Below, in pieces: positions 29,181 to 37,617 of a stretch of 44,501 nucleotides of DNA (positions within the stretch are counted from its first letter, which is position 1; the number at the start of each line of letters is the position of its first letter). The translations under genes and the position numbers were made by a program. Source of the stretch: a virus; the IMG/VR virus record IMGVR_UViG_3300020392_000026, positions 1-44,501 of that record, one strand, 5' to 3'. Under the pieces are notes generated by a model. It was not told the origin of the DNA, searched no databases, and saw nothing but the letters and a program-made list of their open reading frames with translations.

Positions 29181-29812
29181 TAATACGTCTTTGCTGCTTC
29201 GTTGTGTGGAACAGGTGACGGGTCTGTTGCTTTTTCAATATTACCTGCTAGAACTATTCTTTCTGCTGGTGTGGCACTAACGCTATGCATCATTATCGGA
29301 GGGAAAACAATTAGTCTGCCTTCTTTAGCCTCAATGTTAACACCCTCTAAGCGTAAAGGACTGCTTCCTTCCGCACATTTTAAAAAGTAAACAAAACTTA
29401 AATGTGCAGGAAAATGATGATGAGGTACTGTATTTTGCCCTTCTTTGTACCTAGCAACCCAAGCATGAGTTAGAACCCAAGCAGGTACACAAGCAGCCCA
29501 AGGATGGTCGTTTATAAGTTTTATCAGTTCGTCAAGAACAGGATTAAGAGCGTTTGTTTCTTCCCATATACACCAATGAGACATATCCGCTTTTACATTG
29601 CTGGAATGACTTTGACTATCAGTAAAGGTGTTACAGTATTCTTGCGCTTCTGGAGTAACAATACTGTTATCTGTGTCTCGTATTAGTACAGGCAAATCTA
29701 TTGATATTTGAACAAAGTTAGCTTTTGTACTAAATCCCTCTTGAGGTTCAAAAGGGACGCGTTGATTTAACACAGGGTTTTTATGGTCATTTACATTTGG
29801 AGAGGGCAACAA
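29180..29812 (-). CDS. 2OG-Fe(II) oxygenase-like protein (210 aa)
   Basis: The C-terminal half has the layout of the 2OG-Fe(II) oxygenase family common in marine phages. TVPHHHFPAHLSFVYFL gives metal-binding His131/His133, IVFPPIMMHSV gives the distal His176, and AERIVLAGNI gives Arg185 for 2-oxoglutarate. The expected HxD Asp is replaced by His (HHH), so the metal ligands need checking. It probably hydroxylates a protein, perhaps a tail protein encoded next to it. Confidence 0.75.
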   Translation of the reverse strand: MLPSPNVNDHKNPVLNQRVPFEPQEGFSTKANFVQISIDLPVLIRDTDNSIVTPEAQEYCNTFTDSQSHSSNVKADMSHWCIWEETNALNPVLDELIKLINDHPWAACVPAWVLTHAWVARYKEGQNTVPHHHFPAHLSFVYFLKCAEGSSPLRLEGVNIEAKEGRLIVFPPIMMHSVSATPAERIVLAGNIEKATDPSPVPHNEAAKTY

Positions 29813-29817
29813 TCTTA

Positions 29818-30045
29818 TTACTCCTCAGTATCTTTTACTGCTGCTGTTCTTTTTTGACCAGCGGATAAGAAAGATGGTGTAGAACCAGTTGTTTTAAGAT
29901 GTGCTGGATATATTCGATAAACAACATCGTCTAAGTCTGCTTCAGTCCATTTTGACTGTAACTCAAGAAAAGTCCATGTACCGTCAGTAAATGTAATCTT
30001 TGCGGTTCCATTATTAATTTCTGATACTGTGTATTCCATACTCAT
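29818..30045 (-). CDS. small hypothetical protein (75 aa)
   Basis: A compact protein (MSMEYTVSEINNGTAKITF, WTEADLDDVVYRIYPAH) ending in TAAVKDTEE. The first half looks like a small beta domain. It sits between a fibre-like gene and the oxygenase. Family not recognised. Confidence 0.6.
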   Translation of the reverse strand: MSMEYTVSEINNGTAKITFTDGTWTFLELQSKWTEADLDDVVYRIYPAHLKTTGSTPSFLSAGQKRTAAVKDTEE

Positions 30046-30064
30046 TGTATTTGTCCTCTATATA

Positions 30065-31150
30065 TTATGGGGCGTTTCCTTGAACGGTTCCATTGTTAGT
30101 AAAGGTTAAAGTTCCCCCTGACTGCCTAGCGTATTTTCCAGCAGCACCGCCAGCACCGCCAGCAACACCATTAGTGTAATTGCCGTTAACACCAGTAGCT
30201 CCAGTAGCTCCAGCACTGCCAAAATCACCACCAGCTCCACCAGATCCACCAGCACCAGAGTTATTAGATCCACTGCTGCCAGAAGCACCAGATCCAGCAG
30301 ATACGCCATAGCCAGCACCCACACCACCAGCACCGCCACCTCCACCAGAAGAATACGAAGTGCCTGTAATATTCAAAGTGTAACGATAGAATGGCTGACC
30401 ATCATTGTAAACATATTGAACCATCTGGTAGCTACCTCTTGAATAGACACCATAAGATGTGGTTACGTTTGGAAATGTTTGTATAGGATAGAAATAACTT
30501 CCTCGAACATCAGTGCCGTTATTCCTAATAAAATATTTATAATTCCCATATTCCAGATAGGCCCAATATGTAACGCCCGAATAGTAACCAGTAGTGGACG
30601 TATAGCTGCCTTGACCACCTGTGCCGCCAGTACCTCCACCTCCACCGCCAGAACGAACAACGCCGTTGTTAATAAACGTGCAAGTGGTTGCTGATTCAAA
30701 CGCGTCACCACCAGCCTGACCAGCCGCACCCCCATAACCAGACAACGTGCCATTGTTGGTGATGGTAATAGTGCCTGCGCCACCAGAAGGAACTTCTAAC
30801 GCTTCTTCTGACGTGCTTGTTGCACCTAACTCAACACCACTATCAATCACGATTTCTTTTGGATAATCCAAATCAAAATCATCGCCAAAAATTGTACTGG
30901 CATTTTGATTGGTTGCACCGCTGGTATATGTTTTGCGAAAGCCCTTAGCTGTGCTTCTAAAGTCTGCAATTTTAATTTCACCGCTTGTCGGAACAGATGC
31001 GGCAAGATTTGTAGCAGTGTTGTCACTAGCTTTGGCTTTTATGTTTGTTCCACCACGATACAAATCTGAATATGAAATAGCAGAAGACCCGCCTACGAAC
31101 TCAGTTCGTAAGTCCGAAAAACTAACTGCGCCACTCGATGCGATAGCCAT
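30065..31150 (-). CDS. glycine-rich tail fibre-like protein (361 aa)
   Basis: The first 60 residues (SGAVSFSDLRTEFVGGSSAI) resemble the N-terminus of many marine phage fibre proteins. The middle has TITNNGTLSGYGGAAGQAGG and FINNGVVRSGGGGGGTGGTG. The C-terminal third is poly-Gly-rich (GGGGAGGVGAGYGVSAGSGA, GAGGSGGAGGDFGSAGATG) and ends TLTFTNNGTVQGNAP. This polyglycine-sandwich type of tip is known from receptor-binding fibre and adhesin proteins. It shares TAATG with the upstream fibre gene. Confidence 0.75.
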   Translation of the reverse strand: MAIASSGAVSFSDLRTEFVGGSSAISYSDLYRGGTNIKAKASDNTATNLAASVPTSGEIKIADFRSTAKGFRKTYTSGATNQNASTIFGDDFDLDYPKEIVIDSGVELGATSTSEEALEVPSGGAGTITITNNGTLSGYGGAAGQAGGDAFESATTCTFINNGVVRSGGGGGGTGGTGGQGSYTSTTGYYSGVTYWAYLEYGNYKYFIRNNGTDVRGSYFYPIQTFPNVTTSYGVYSRGSYQMVQYVYNDGQPFYRYTLNITGTSYSSGGGGGAGGVGAGYGVSAGSGASGSSGSNNSGAGGSGGAGGDFGSAGATGATGVNGNYTNGVAGGAGGAAGKYARQSGGTLTFTNNGTVQGNAP

Positions 31151-31776
31151 TAGATTGACCCAAATGCAGTTACATCATCAACGGTTACAATCTCACCATC
31201 ATCCGCAAACTTAATCTTTGCAGTGCCATTATACTTAAATAACAGATTGTTACCGCTCAACTCTATTGTCCACTTACTTGAACCAAATTGAATAGCCTGA
31301 CTATTTGTATCCAACGTACCTCCAAGCTGGGGAGTCGTGTCGTTAACAAGGTCGGTAGGAACTGAAAGCACATTACTAACATCTGTTACAGCAGCCCCAC
31401 CACCAGCACCGTCACAGAAAATAATTTTAGAGGTTCCGTTGCTTACGCTTACATTTGCACCAGAACCCTGTGTAAAGGTTGCTGTTTGACCAGACGCATT
31501 GTTAACAATAAAGAACTTTTTAAGTGTGTTAGGTGATATTGTAATCGTGTTTGTACCAGAGGGAGAGCCTATTAAATTTAAAAAATTAAACTGAGCCTCT
31601 GATGCCGTTCCGTCACTAGCAGTTAACGTATGCGTAGTGCCGCTAAGTGAAATATTTCCTACTCCACCAAGACGATCAACAATATCGAAGTTTGTATTAG
31701 TTGTATCGCCCCAAGTTCCAGCCTGTTCGCCGGTAGCGGGTTTTTCAAGACCAATGTTTGTGTATGAACTAGCCAT
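31150..31776 (-). CDS. tail fibre-like structural protein (208 aa)
   Basis: The N-terminus ASSYTNIGLEKPATGEQAGTW is the hallmark of a family of marine phage tail proteins (GLEKPATGEQAGTWGDTTN). A beta-rich body follows (SLSGTTHTLTASDGTASEA, TITISPNTLKKFFIVNNAS). It probably connects the tail to the glycine-rich fibre encoded downstream. Confidence 0.75.
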   Translation of the reverse strand: MASSYTNIGLEKPATGEQAGTWGDTTNTNFDIVDRLGGVGNISLSGTTHTLTASDGTASEAQFNFLNLIGSPSGTNTITISPNTLKKFFIVNNASGQTATFTQGSGANVSVSNGTSKIIFCDGAGGGAAVTDVSNVLSVPTDLVNDTTPQLGGTLDTNSQAIQFGSSKWTIELSGNNLLFKYNGTAKIKFADDGEIVTVDDVTAFGSI

Positions 31777-31823
31777 GTCTCATTTCCTTTTCAGGGTTTC
31801 AAACAAATATACAGCAATATTTT

Positions 31824-32702
31824 TTATGCCGCAACCTCTGTCCAAATGTTAGAGGTTGATGGAACAATCCTGCCCCAAATTATAGGGTCAGAAATACTGC
31901 CTGTTCCAACCACTCCTGTTAATGACACAACAGCCGTGCCAACTACCGATTCACTGCCAAGACCTGATGTCATAGCTATTCCAGTAGGAATAGGTGCAAC
32001 ATCTATAATAATAGTTTCACTACCTAAAGCGGATGTCGCAGCAACTCCTGTAGTAGGTGCACCTGTGTTAGTTTCAATACCTACACTAGCAAGTGTACCT
32101 GTGCCAGCAACTCCTGTAAGTGTTAAAACACACGTTCCAACAACACTTTCATCACCAAGCCCAACAGAACCAACTAAGCTGTCTTCAGTAGCAATCGCTC
32201 CTGCACCAACTAAAACCGACTCAAGAAGTGTTGTTCCTACAACACCTGTAACAGTTGTGGTTGAGTCACCAACAACAGTTGGAGTGTTTAAGTTTGTAGT
32301 GCCTACTAAACTTGAAGGGGTGATAATCTGACCAACGTCAGCGTTAACACCGCCACCCCATACACCCTCACCCCAAGTTCCATTACCCCAACCAGTAAGG
32401 CTTTCGGTTGTTCCTAAAACACCTGTTACGGAAAAAGACACAGGTATTGAAACAACAACTGTGCCCACCGCACCTGTGCCAGTTACACTGGTTGGCTCTG
32501 CAACATTAAATATAAAGATTCCTGCACTGCCTACAGCAGTTGTTCCCGCAACGCCCGTTGGCGATACAAGAGCACTACCTGAAACAGATTCATCGCCCAA
32601 GGCTGAAGTTGAAGCGAGTCCTGTAACAGCCACTGTGGCATCAGCAAAACCGCCCCAACCACTTGCGTTCCACGCACCTTGACCCCAACCGTTTACAGAC
32701 AT
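31824..32702 (-). CDS. repeat-rich beta structural protein (292 aa)
   Basis: Opens with a Trp/Gly motif (VNGWGQGAWNASGWGG) and has a second one near residue 106 (GWGNGTWGEGVWGGG). The rest is built of about ten ~20-residue repeats around the consensus TGVxGTxxLGsxsV. It ends IIWGRIVPSTSNIWTEV. The repeats resemble stacked beta modules of phage fibre or decoration proteins and recur in the genes at 27083, 28704 and 35516. Slippage or recombination between repeats could alter its length. Confidence 0.7.
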   Translation of the reverse strand: MSVNGWGQGAWNASGWGGFADATVAVTGLASTSALGDESVSGSALVSPTGVAGTTAVGSAGIFIFNVAEPTSVTGTGAVGTVVVSIPVSFSVTGVLGTTESLTGWGNGTWGEGVWGGGVNADVGQIITPSSLVGTTNLNTPTVVGDSTTTVTGVVGTTLLESVLVGAGAIATEDSLVGSVGLGDESVVGTCVLTLTGVAGTGTLASVGIETNTGAPTTGVAATSALGSETIIIDVAPIPTGIAMTSGLGSESVVGTAVVSLTGVVGTGSISDPIIWGRIVPSTSNIWTEVAA

Positions 32703-32714
32703 AATAGCCTGCCT

Positions 32715-33170
32715 TTAGGCGATACGGATAATCGCGCTGGATCCGTTTGCCGTTGGAAACTGTATTGTAAACGTGCCAGATGTAGATGACTTATTACTTG
32801 TAAAATCTAGTACAGCCACGGCTTTGTTACTGTCTGTGCTGTTGTATATCAAAGCACCCATTGCAGTGATCGTTGCTGTAGTAAAACTTAAGTCAGCAAA
32901 ATCTGTAAAAGCTGTTGTTCCAGATGATGTCGGGTCTACTCTAGTTAGAGTTCCACCACCAGATGCATATGACCCACTATTTGCAACTTCACCAGTCGTT
33001 GTAAACGCGGTAGTCGTAGCACCTAATGTTGCAGTTGTAGAGGATTTTCCGCCACCACCTTCTGCGTATAAAGCCAGTTTAAAGGTGTCGCCACCTGAGT
33101 TTTTAAAGTTGTGCACACCCTCTAAAAGTTCTTTTTTAAAAGAGGTGCACATTGCTTGTGCTATAGCCAT
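32715..33170 (-). CDS. conserved-type structural protein (151 aa)
   Basis: The N-terminus AIAQAMCTSFKKELLEGVHN followed by DTFKLALYAEGG is a pattern I know from marine phage structural proteins. The C-terminus is beta-rich (GALIYNSTDSNKAVAVLDF, GTFTIQFP). It is probably a small tail or capsid component. Ribosome binding and spacing fit the tight late cluster. Confidence 0.7.
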   Translation of the reverse strand: MAIAQAMCTSFKKELLEGVHNFKNSGGDTFKLALYAEGGGGKSSTTATLGATTTAFTTTGEVANSGSYASGGGTLTRVDPTSSGTTAFTDFADLSFTTATITAMGALIYNSTDSNKAVAVLDFTSNKSSTSGTFTIQFPTANGSSAIIRIA

Positions 33171-33172
33171 GT

Positions 33173-33475
33173 CTATATTCTCCTAACAAGTTCAGCCATG
33201 TCGCTGTTTCCAGCCTGTGACATCTTGTTGGCGATAGTAGCACGTTCTTCTCGGCGCGCCAACTCCATGTAATGATATAATACATGACGCAAATGATTTT
33301 GAAAAGCCTCGGCTTGATCTCGTATTGCAGGAGGAGCCGTATTAGACACAGACATAATTTTATCCATAGCTAATTCAACTAATTGTTCTGTGGAATGACC
33401 GCCACCATCAGAAGTCATAACATTAACAGAAGATACCTGCACACCTGTTTCAAAACTAATCATTTTCTTCCTCAT
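33173..33475 (-). CDS. small hypothetical protein (100 aa)
   Basis: A helical protein with GGGHSTEQLVELAMDKIMSV and PAIRDQAEAFQNHLRHVLYH, ending in NSDMAELVRRI. It overlaps the MptE-like gene by 20 nt. It looks like a small virion-associated or chaperone-like protein; no family is recognised. Confidence 0.6.
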   Translation of the reverse strand: MRKKMISFETGVQVSSVNVMTSDGGGHSTEQLVELAMDKIMSVSNTAPPAIRDQAEAFQNHLRHVLYHYMELARREERATIANKMSQAGNSDMAELVRRI

Positions 33476-34220
33476 AACTTACGTTTGGTATATCGTGCCT
33501 GCCTATTAAAACAGGATCTTTTCCATCTAAAGGTTCTGGGGGCGATAAACCCTCTTCGTGTAAATATTTAGACAACTTGCTTTGTTTAGACACAACAAGC
33601 TGATTATCCACCATTCTTTGAACTAAAGGATCTTCAAGTCGATGATAACCATACAACTTTTCATTTTCAGGAACATTGGTGTCTAAAAGACCAGAATGAG
33701 GAGCTACTTCAACAAGCACTCCTCTAGACAAAGCCGCTGCACACCAAAACTCTACACAGGCTCTGCCCGCTTCTGCAAAATGAATGTTTTCTTTGTAACT
33801 AAAATCTATGCCATACAGGCATACTTTTGCAACTTTGGAGTAAATAGCAAAGGCCATGGCGTAAGCCACGGTATTGTTAAAGTAACAAAAAGACACGTCT
33901 TTTATGACTTTTTCCAAGGGATACTCTATTATTTCAGGCACTCTACTATCTAAAGCACAAGAATAAATCGGGCCCTTGTTTGGAGTCTGTAACAAAAACT
34001 CTTTTGCTATCCCTGTTTGTTTTCCAGCTTTTACGTCATCTAAAAAACGCTCTGCCGGGTCCATCATGAAAGTGCGGTCAACTTGTAATACCGCACCTAT
34101 ACAATTTATACCCCAGATTTCATCAAATTTTTTAGAATTTATCCTATGTAAAACAAAATCGCTAAAGCTGCCTCCCATAGCCACAATAGCGATTTCTTTC
34201 CCTTTCAGGTTTTTTTTCAT
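33456..34220 (-). CDS. DUF115/MptE-like Rossmann protein (254 aa)
   Basis: KEIAIVAMGGSFSDFVLHR at the N-terminus and NNTVAYAMAFAIYSKVAKVC with LYGIDFSY in the middle resemble the DUF115 group, which includes 6-hydroxymethylpterin diphosphokinase MptE and motility accessory (Maf) proteins that handle nucleotide-linked substrates. In phages such genes may modify sugars or virion proteins. The lone virion-gene context gives no further clue. It overlaps the adaptor gene by 4 nt. Confidence 0.6.
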   Translation of the reverse strand: MKKNLKGKEIAIVAMGGSFSDFVLHRINSKKFDEIWGINCIGAVLQVDRTFMMDPAERFLDDVKAGKQTGIAKEFLLQTPNKGPIYSCALDSRVPEIIEYPLEKVIKDVSFCYFNNTVAYAMAFAIYSKVAKVCLYGIDFSYKENIHFAEAGRACVEFWCAAALSRGVLVEVAPHSGLLDTNVPENEKLYGYHRLEDPLVQRMVDNQLVVSKQSKLSKYLHEEGLSPPEPLDGKDPVLIGRHDIPNVSYEEEND

Positions 34221-34858
34221 TGTTTCCTAACTCTTGTTAATCCCTCTCTATAAGCATCTGTATTCTCTACACCTTCTGCATAAAGTTTTAAACGAGTAGC
34301 AGCCTCAATAAACCGCTTTTCATATTCTTGCGATAGAGAAGGATCTCCTTTCATAAAGGTGTAGGCATCCACTAAACAACCGTATAAAAGAACATCTGGA
34401 GCATTTTCTCCAAACCATGAAGTACCTGCACTTCCAGTTATAGAACTTGGTCGATAATAATAATGAAGTTCACAAGTATAAGCAGCGTCTGGAGTAGGAG
34501 CTAGTATAAAGTTGTCTACATCAAACAAACTGTAATACTTAGGTGTACCTGTGGTAGATGGGTTAGGCGTGTACTCCTGCAAAAAATTAACATCCTTCTG
34601 AAGTAAAAAAACATTTTCATTGTTTTTTACTATAGATAAAGAGAAAGATGCTAAATAATCTGAAGGAGCGGCTAAAAACTTATTGCCAGAAGTGGTTGAC
34701 GCTGTTGCGTTTTTCCTAAAAAAATCAAGATCAACTAGTTTTAACAGCCGCTCTTCTGTGTTTTTAATAAAGTTATCTAAATTGTTAACAAACGTGGTTT
34801 CGCTGTTTTCTGTGTAATCTTGGATAGCTGTTTTTAAGGTAGTATGTGTATAAGTCAT
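34217..34858 (-). CDS. phage tail adaptor-like protein (213 aa)
   Basis: TTLKTAIQDYTENSETTFVN near the start and FIKNTEERLLKLVDLDFFRK follow the pattern of phage adaptor proteins related to the T7 gp11 type. A beta-rich middle (SDYLASFSLSIVKNNENVFL) and a helical end (EYEKRFIEAATRLKLYAEG) fit. It should join the portal to the tail nozzle. The gp4-like protein at 35971 is the second such component. Confidence 0.75.
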   Translation of the reverse strand: MTYTHTTLKTAIQDYTENSETTFVNNLDNFIKNTEERLLKLVDLDFFRKNATASTTSGNKFLAAPSDYLASFSLSIVKNNENVFLLQKDVNFLQEYTPNPSTTGTPKYYSLFDVDNFILAPTPDAAYTCELHYYYRPSSITGSAGTSWFGENAPDVLLYGCLVDAYTFMKGDPSLSQEYEKRFIEAATRLKLYAEGVENTDAYREGLTRVRKQ

Positions 34859-34861
34859 TTT

Positions 34862-35515
34862 TTACACTATTGTTATGTTTCCGACCATGCTGCTATGCAC
34901 AGTGCATTGATATACCAAAGAAGTATCACTTGGTTCATGTGGCACAATAAATTGTGTAACACCTGTAACACTATTGTAATTTTCTGTAACACCTGTTGTA
35001 AACGCGGAGCCCCCGGAACTGGTTCTTATTTGTAAAGGATGACCACTAACATGACTAGAGTTATCTATTATGTAAGTATGTCCTTTGTAAAAGGTAAAAT
35101 TAGGATTATTTCCGGAAGTAGCACCCGGACCAGAAAATTGATAAGCTGATCCTGTAGCCGCCGTTGTGGTGTATTTAGTTACAGGACCAGTGGTTTCATC
35201 GTTTAACCTAATCCAAACCCCACCATGAGCAAAATACAGCCCACCAGTTGCGTGAACGTGAGCTACAGCTCCATGATATGTTGAAGCACTAGGTAAATCG
35301 CTCAAAGCACCATAATAAAAGACTATTTTGTTTGCACCAGAACTAACATCAAAAAGACCATTTGCATCTATTATATCAGTCAAAACGCTAGAACTGTTTC
35401 CTAACGCTGCATAAATCTCATTGAAATTGTCATTAATCTTATCCGCACCAGCACGAAGAGTATCACCTGTGCCATCGTTTGCGCTTGATCCAATTCCTAC
35501 TGTTTGTTTTGCCAT
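34862..35515 (-). CDS. tail protein with cupredoxin-like C-terminal domain (217 aa)
   Basis: The N-terminus (VGIGSSANDGTGDTLRAGAD, NDNFNEIYAALGN) is of the fibre-head type known from cyanophages. From about residue 125 a cupredoxin-like domain follows: YQFSGPGATSGNNPNFTF, GHTYIIDNSSHVSGHPLQIR and VYQCTVHSSMVGNITI. His159, Cys204, His207 and Met210 are placed like the type-1 copper ligands of plastocyanin. It may stabilise the fibre or bind metal at the virion surface. Confidence 0.75.
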   Translation of the reverse strand: MAKQTVGIGSSANDGTGDTLRAGADKINDNFNEIYAALGNSSSVLTDIIDANGLFDVSSGANKIVFYYGALSDLPSASTYHGAVAHVHATGGLYFAHGGVWIRLNDETTGPVTKYTTTAATGSAYQFSGPGATSGNNPNFTFYKGHTYIIDNSSHVSGHPLQIRTSSGGSAFTTGVTENYNSVTGVTQFIVPHEPSDTSLVYQCTVHSSMVGNITIV

Positions 35516-35971
35516 TTAAGCCTCGTCAAAAGTCCTACTTGTTGCATCAAGTGTAACACTTGTTGAGTCAAAGGTCGATGTTGACGTTGTTACAGAAACT
35601 GTTACAGACCCAAGTGTAATAGTGGAAGAAACACCTGTTAACTCAACAGGGGTGACAACAGCCCCACTAAAAGTAACTGTGCCAACTTTACCCTCTGCTT
35701 GAGGAACCAACTCATACCGCAAAGTGGTTATGTTAAAAACAGGAAACTCAATTTTAGCGTTAAATATGTTATTAGTGTTTGGTCTAGGTTCTCTAAGTGT
35801 TTGTGGGTCATGTACTTTTTTAAAAGGTCCAAGTTGAGGATGTTTTCTTTCAAATTCATCCTTCCCGACTAATAAACCGTTCCATTCTTTACGCATGTCT
35901 CTGTATCTATAACGCATTCCAGAGCGATCAGATATGGCGTAAGCATTTTTTCCAGAGGCGTATCTAGCCAT
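35516..35971 (-). CDS. hypothetical structural protein with terminal beta repeats (151 aa)
   Basis: The first 90 residues (ARYASGKNAYAISDRSGMRY, EWNGLLVGKDEFERKHPQ) are a small domain with basic and aromatic residues seen in other phage tail clusters. The last 50 residues are repeat-like (VTPVELTGVSSTITLGSVTV, SVTLDATSRTFDEA) and share 19 nt of DNA with the gene at 28704. It shares one base with the upstream gp4-like gene. Confidence 0.65.
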   Translation of the reverse strand: MARYASGKNAYAISDRSGMRYRYRDMRKEWNGLLVGKDEFERKHPQLGPFKKVHDPQTLREPRPNTNNIFNAKIEFPVFNITTLRYELVPQAEGKVGTVTFSGAVVTPVELTGVSSTITLGSVTVSVTTSTSTFDSTSVTLDATSRTFDEA

Positions 35972-36642
35972 TAGTTTGCCCTAAAGTAAGCATATTCCGG
36001 AGTCACTGTGAAACTAGCTCTATCTCTGTCCTCTCCCATAGCTCTTTCAAACTCTTCCTCATATATGACTTTTAACATTTGAGTGCGTTCAGGAGCGCGT
36101 TTAAGTGAAAGATAGTAGGCTAAACCAGCCGCTAAACAAGGATAGAACCTAAAAGGTACGTCCAAAGTGTTTACAGCAGTATCAGCGTCATCTATGCGTG
36201 TCAAAGCATTGTAAACGACCACATCCGTGCTGTTATCGGGTGTTGGCCATAAACGTAAGCTGGGCGTTACTTGTCTATCCAAGAAAAACTGTGTGGGCCT
36301 ACCAGTGGTGGCTTTAGTAGGAATGTTTAGATCGTCATCCCGACTAACTCTTGTTAAAGAAAAATCCGTGCTACTACGCGTCACAACAGCACTTAATATG
36401 TCTATTATGTCCGTAGACAGAGCGTATGTTCTTGTCCCAGAGGTTAAGGCTTGTGTTCGTTGCGTTATAGTCCACTGATTAAGACCACGATTGGCCCACT
36501 CAGCTAACATTAAGTTAAGAGAACGCCGCGCAGTTTTAAGGTCATAACCGGTCCTAACCTCTAACCCACAACGCTCAAAAGCCTCTTCTACGTAATCGGA
36601 TACGTCTAATTCAAAATCTACACTTCCAGAAACAGCCATCAC
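35971..36642 (-). CDS. P22 gp4-like tail accessory factor (223 aa)
   Basis: DYVEEAFERCGLEVRTGYDL and TARRSLNLMLAEWANRGLNQ match the helical start of the P22 gp4 (head-to-tail adaptor) family. A beta middle (RPTQFFLDRQVTPSLRLWP) and a helical end (LAYYLSLKRAPERTQMLKVI) fit. It would bind the portal after packaging to close the channel. This supports a podovirus-like tail. Confidence 0.8.
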   Translation of the reverse strand: MMAVSGSVDFELDVSDYVEEAFERCGLEVRTGYDLKTARRSLNLMLAEWANRGLNQWTITQRTQALTSGTRTYALSTDIIDILSAVVTRSSTDFSLTRVSRDDDLNIPTKATTGRPTQFFLDRQVTPSLRLWPTPDNSTDVVVYNALTRIDDADTAVNTLDVPFRFYPCLAAGLAYYLSLKRAPERTQMLKVIYEEEFERAMGEDRDRASFTVTPEYAYFRAN

Positions 36643-37316
36643 TTATCTTTCGCATACAAGTTATCAAATATCTGGTTCACATCCATTGTATAGTCTAAAT
36701 CTGATTTTGAATAGTGTATATGCTGAGATGGCAAGAAATCTGGCGCACCCTCGCCTGTTTCAAACCAAGCCGGATGTGTGACCCTCACACGATTGTTAGG
36801 CAGAGCAACGATGTTACCAGTATAAGGACCAGCATCTAAAAGCTCTAAGACATGGCTTTGCTTATGTTGCGCCGGGTCATCAGCTATCTCACTTTCAGTA
36901 TAATCTACCGTAAAATAGTACTTAGCTGGATAAAACTCAGGTCCTATTTTAGCTATCCAAGGGCACGGATGAGCTCGATCTAAACGATAAACTGCGTGTG
37001 TATGGGACATACAGTCCCAAGGCTGCGCCAAATGGACAGGCATAGGTTCTGGCCATTCTTCAAAAGGGGTGTCTGCAACAAGCGCGGTTATGGGCATTCT
37101 GGCCCACATCGCTCCCCCATGCACGTTCTGTTCATCCGTGTCATCCGTTTCACAGCCGGTGAATATCATCTGAAAACTCAAACACCGGCTGGGCATCGTG
37201 GTAACCGCAATCGCCATGGCATGAAGAAACTCGCCATGATAATTAGAATGGTTGCAGGTATACTCTCTCCGCACCCAGCATTTGAAATGCGGAATATTAC
37301 TTTGAAGATAGGGCAA
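36639..37316 (-). CDS. conserved hypothetical structural protein with TTG start (225 aa)
   Basis: HFKCWVRREYTCNHSNYHGEF and VVTT-like IAVTTMPSRCLSFQM resemble a conserved marine phage protein with a similar FKVWVRRE start. No ATG precedes that region in frame, so the start is the TTG at 37316, which gives AAGG at 9 nt. This TTG and the Shine-Dalgarno are both inside an 8-bp hairpin (37312-37319 with 37325-37332), suggesting controlled, low translation. Function unknown. Confidence 0.65.
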   Translation of the reverse strand: MPYLQSNIPHFKCWVRREYTCNHSNYHGEFLHAMAIAVTTMPSRCLSFQMIFTGCETDDTDEQNVHGGAMWARMPITALVADTPFEEWPEPMPVHLAQPWDCMSHTHAVYRLDRAHPCPWIAKIGPEFYPAKYYFTVDYTESEIADDPAQHKQSHVLELLDAGPYTGNIVALPNNRVRVTHPAWFETGEGAPDFLPSQHIHYSKSDLDYTMDVNQIFDNLYAKDK

Positions 37317-37332
37317 GGTCTTATACCTTGCC
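37312..37332 (-). promoter_or_regulatory. hairpin covering ribosome binding site and TTG start
   Basis: GGCAAGGT (37312-37319) pairs with ACCTTGCC (37325-37332) around a 5-nt loop. On the mRNA the upstream gene's TAA stop lies in the loop region, and the stem contains both the Shine-Dalgarno AAGG and the TTG start at 37316. Ribosomes finishing the upstream gene would open it, giving coupling. No T-run follows. Confidence 0.55.
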
Positions 37333-37617
37333 GCCCTTGGCCATACCCTTCTTCTTCATCATGCCGCCACCGGCCATCTTTTTGACTTTACCGCCTTTGG
37401 CATAACCTTTTTTCTTCATCATGCCACCACCGGCCATCTTCTGGACCTTACCGCCCTTAGCCATGCCCTTCTTCTTCATTCCAACGGCACCGCCTTTTGC
37501 ATAACCTTTTTTCTTCACCTTGCCGCCCTTAGCCATACCTTTTTTCTTCATGGTGGGGGCTGCGTTTCCAACAAGGCTAGATGCATACTCATCCATTGTC
37601 ATAAATTCTTTTGCCAT
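37321..37617 (-). CDS. Lys/Gly repeat protein (98 aa)
   Basis: After a short head (AKEFMTMDEYASSLVGNAAP) the whole protein is repeats of KKGxAKGGKV separated by KMAGGGMMK, with about six repeat units. The charge is strongly positive, so it likely binds DNA, RNA or acidic protein. The DNA repeats are frequent (CTTTTTCTTCAT-type blocks) and may recombine. Similar Lys/Gly repeat ORFs exist in uncultured marine phages, as far as I remember. Confidence 0.75.
   Translation of the reverse strand: MAKEFMTMDEYASSLVGNAAPTMKKKGMAKGGKVKKKGYAKGGAVGMKKKGMAKGGKVQKMAGGGMMKKKGYAKGGKVKKMAGGGMMKKKGMAKGGKV

Noticed and set aside
30106-30345. Hydrophobic minus-strand ORF (79 aa) resembling a membrane protein
   Set aside because: It is the shifted frame of the glycine-rich fibre gene; GGT/GCT-rich DNA read out of frame gives Val/Leu runs.
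37321-37617. Regular short DNA repeats that might suggest a CRISPR array
   Set aside because: They are in frame and encode the KKGxAKGGKV protein repeats without unique spacers.
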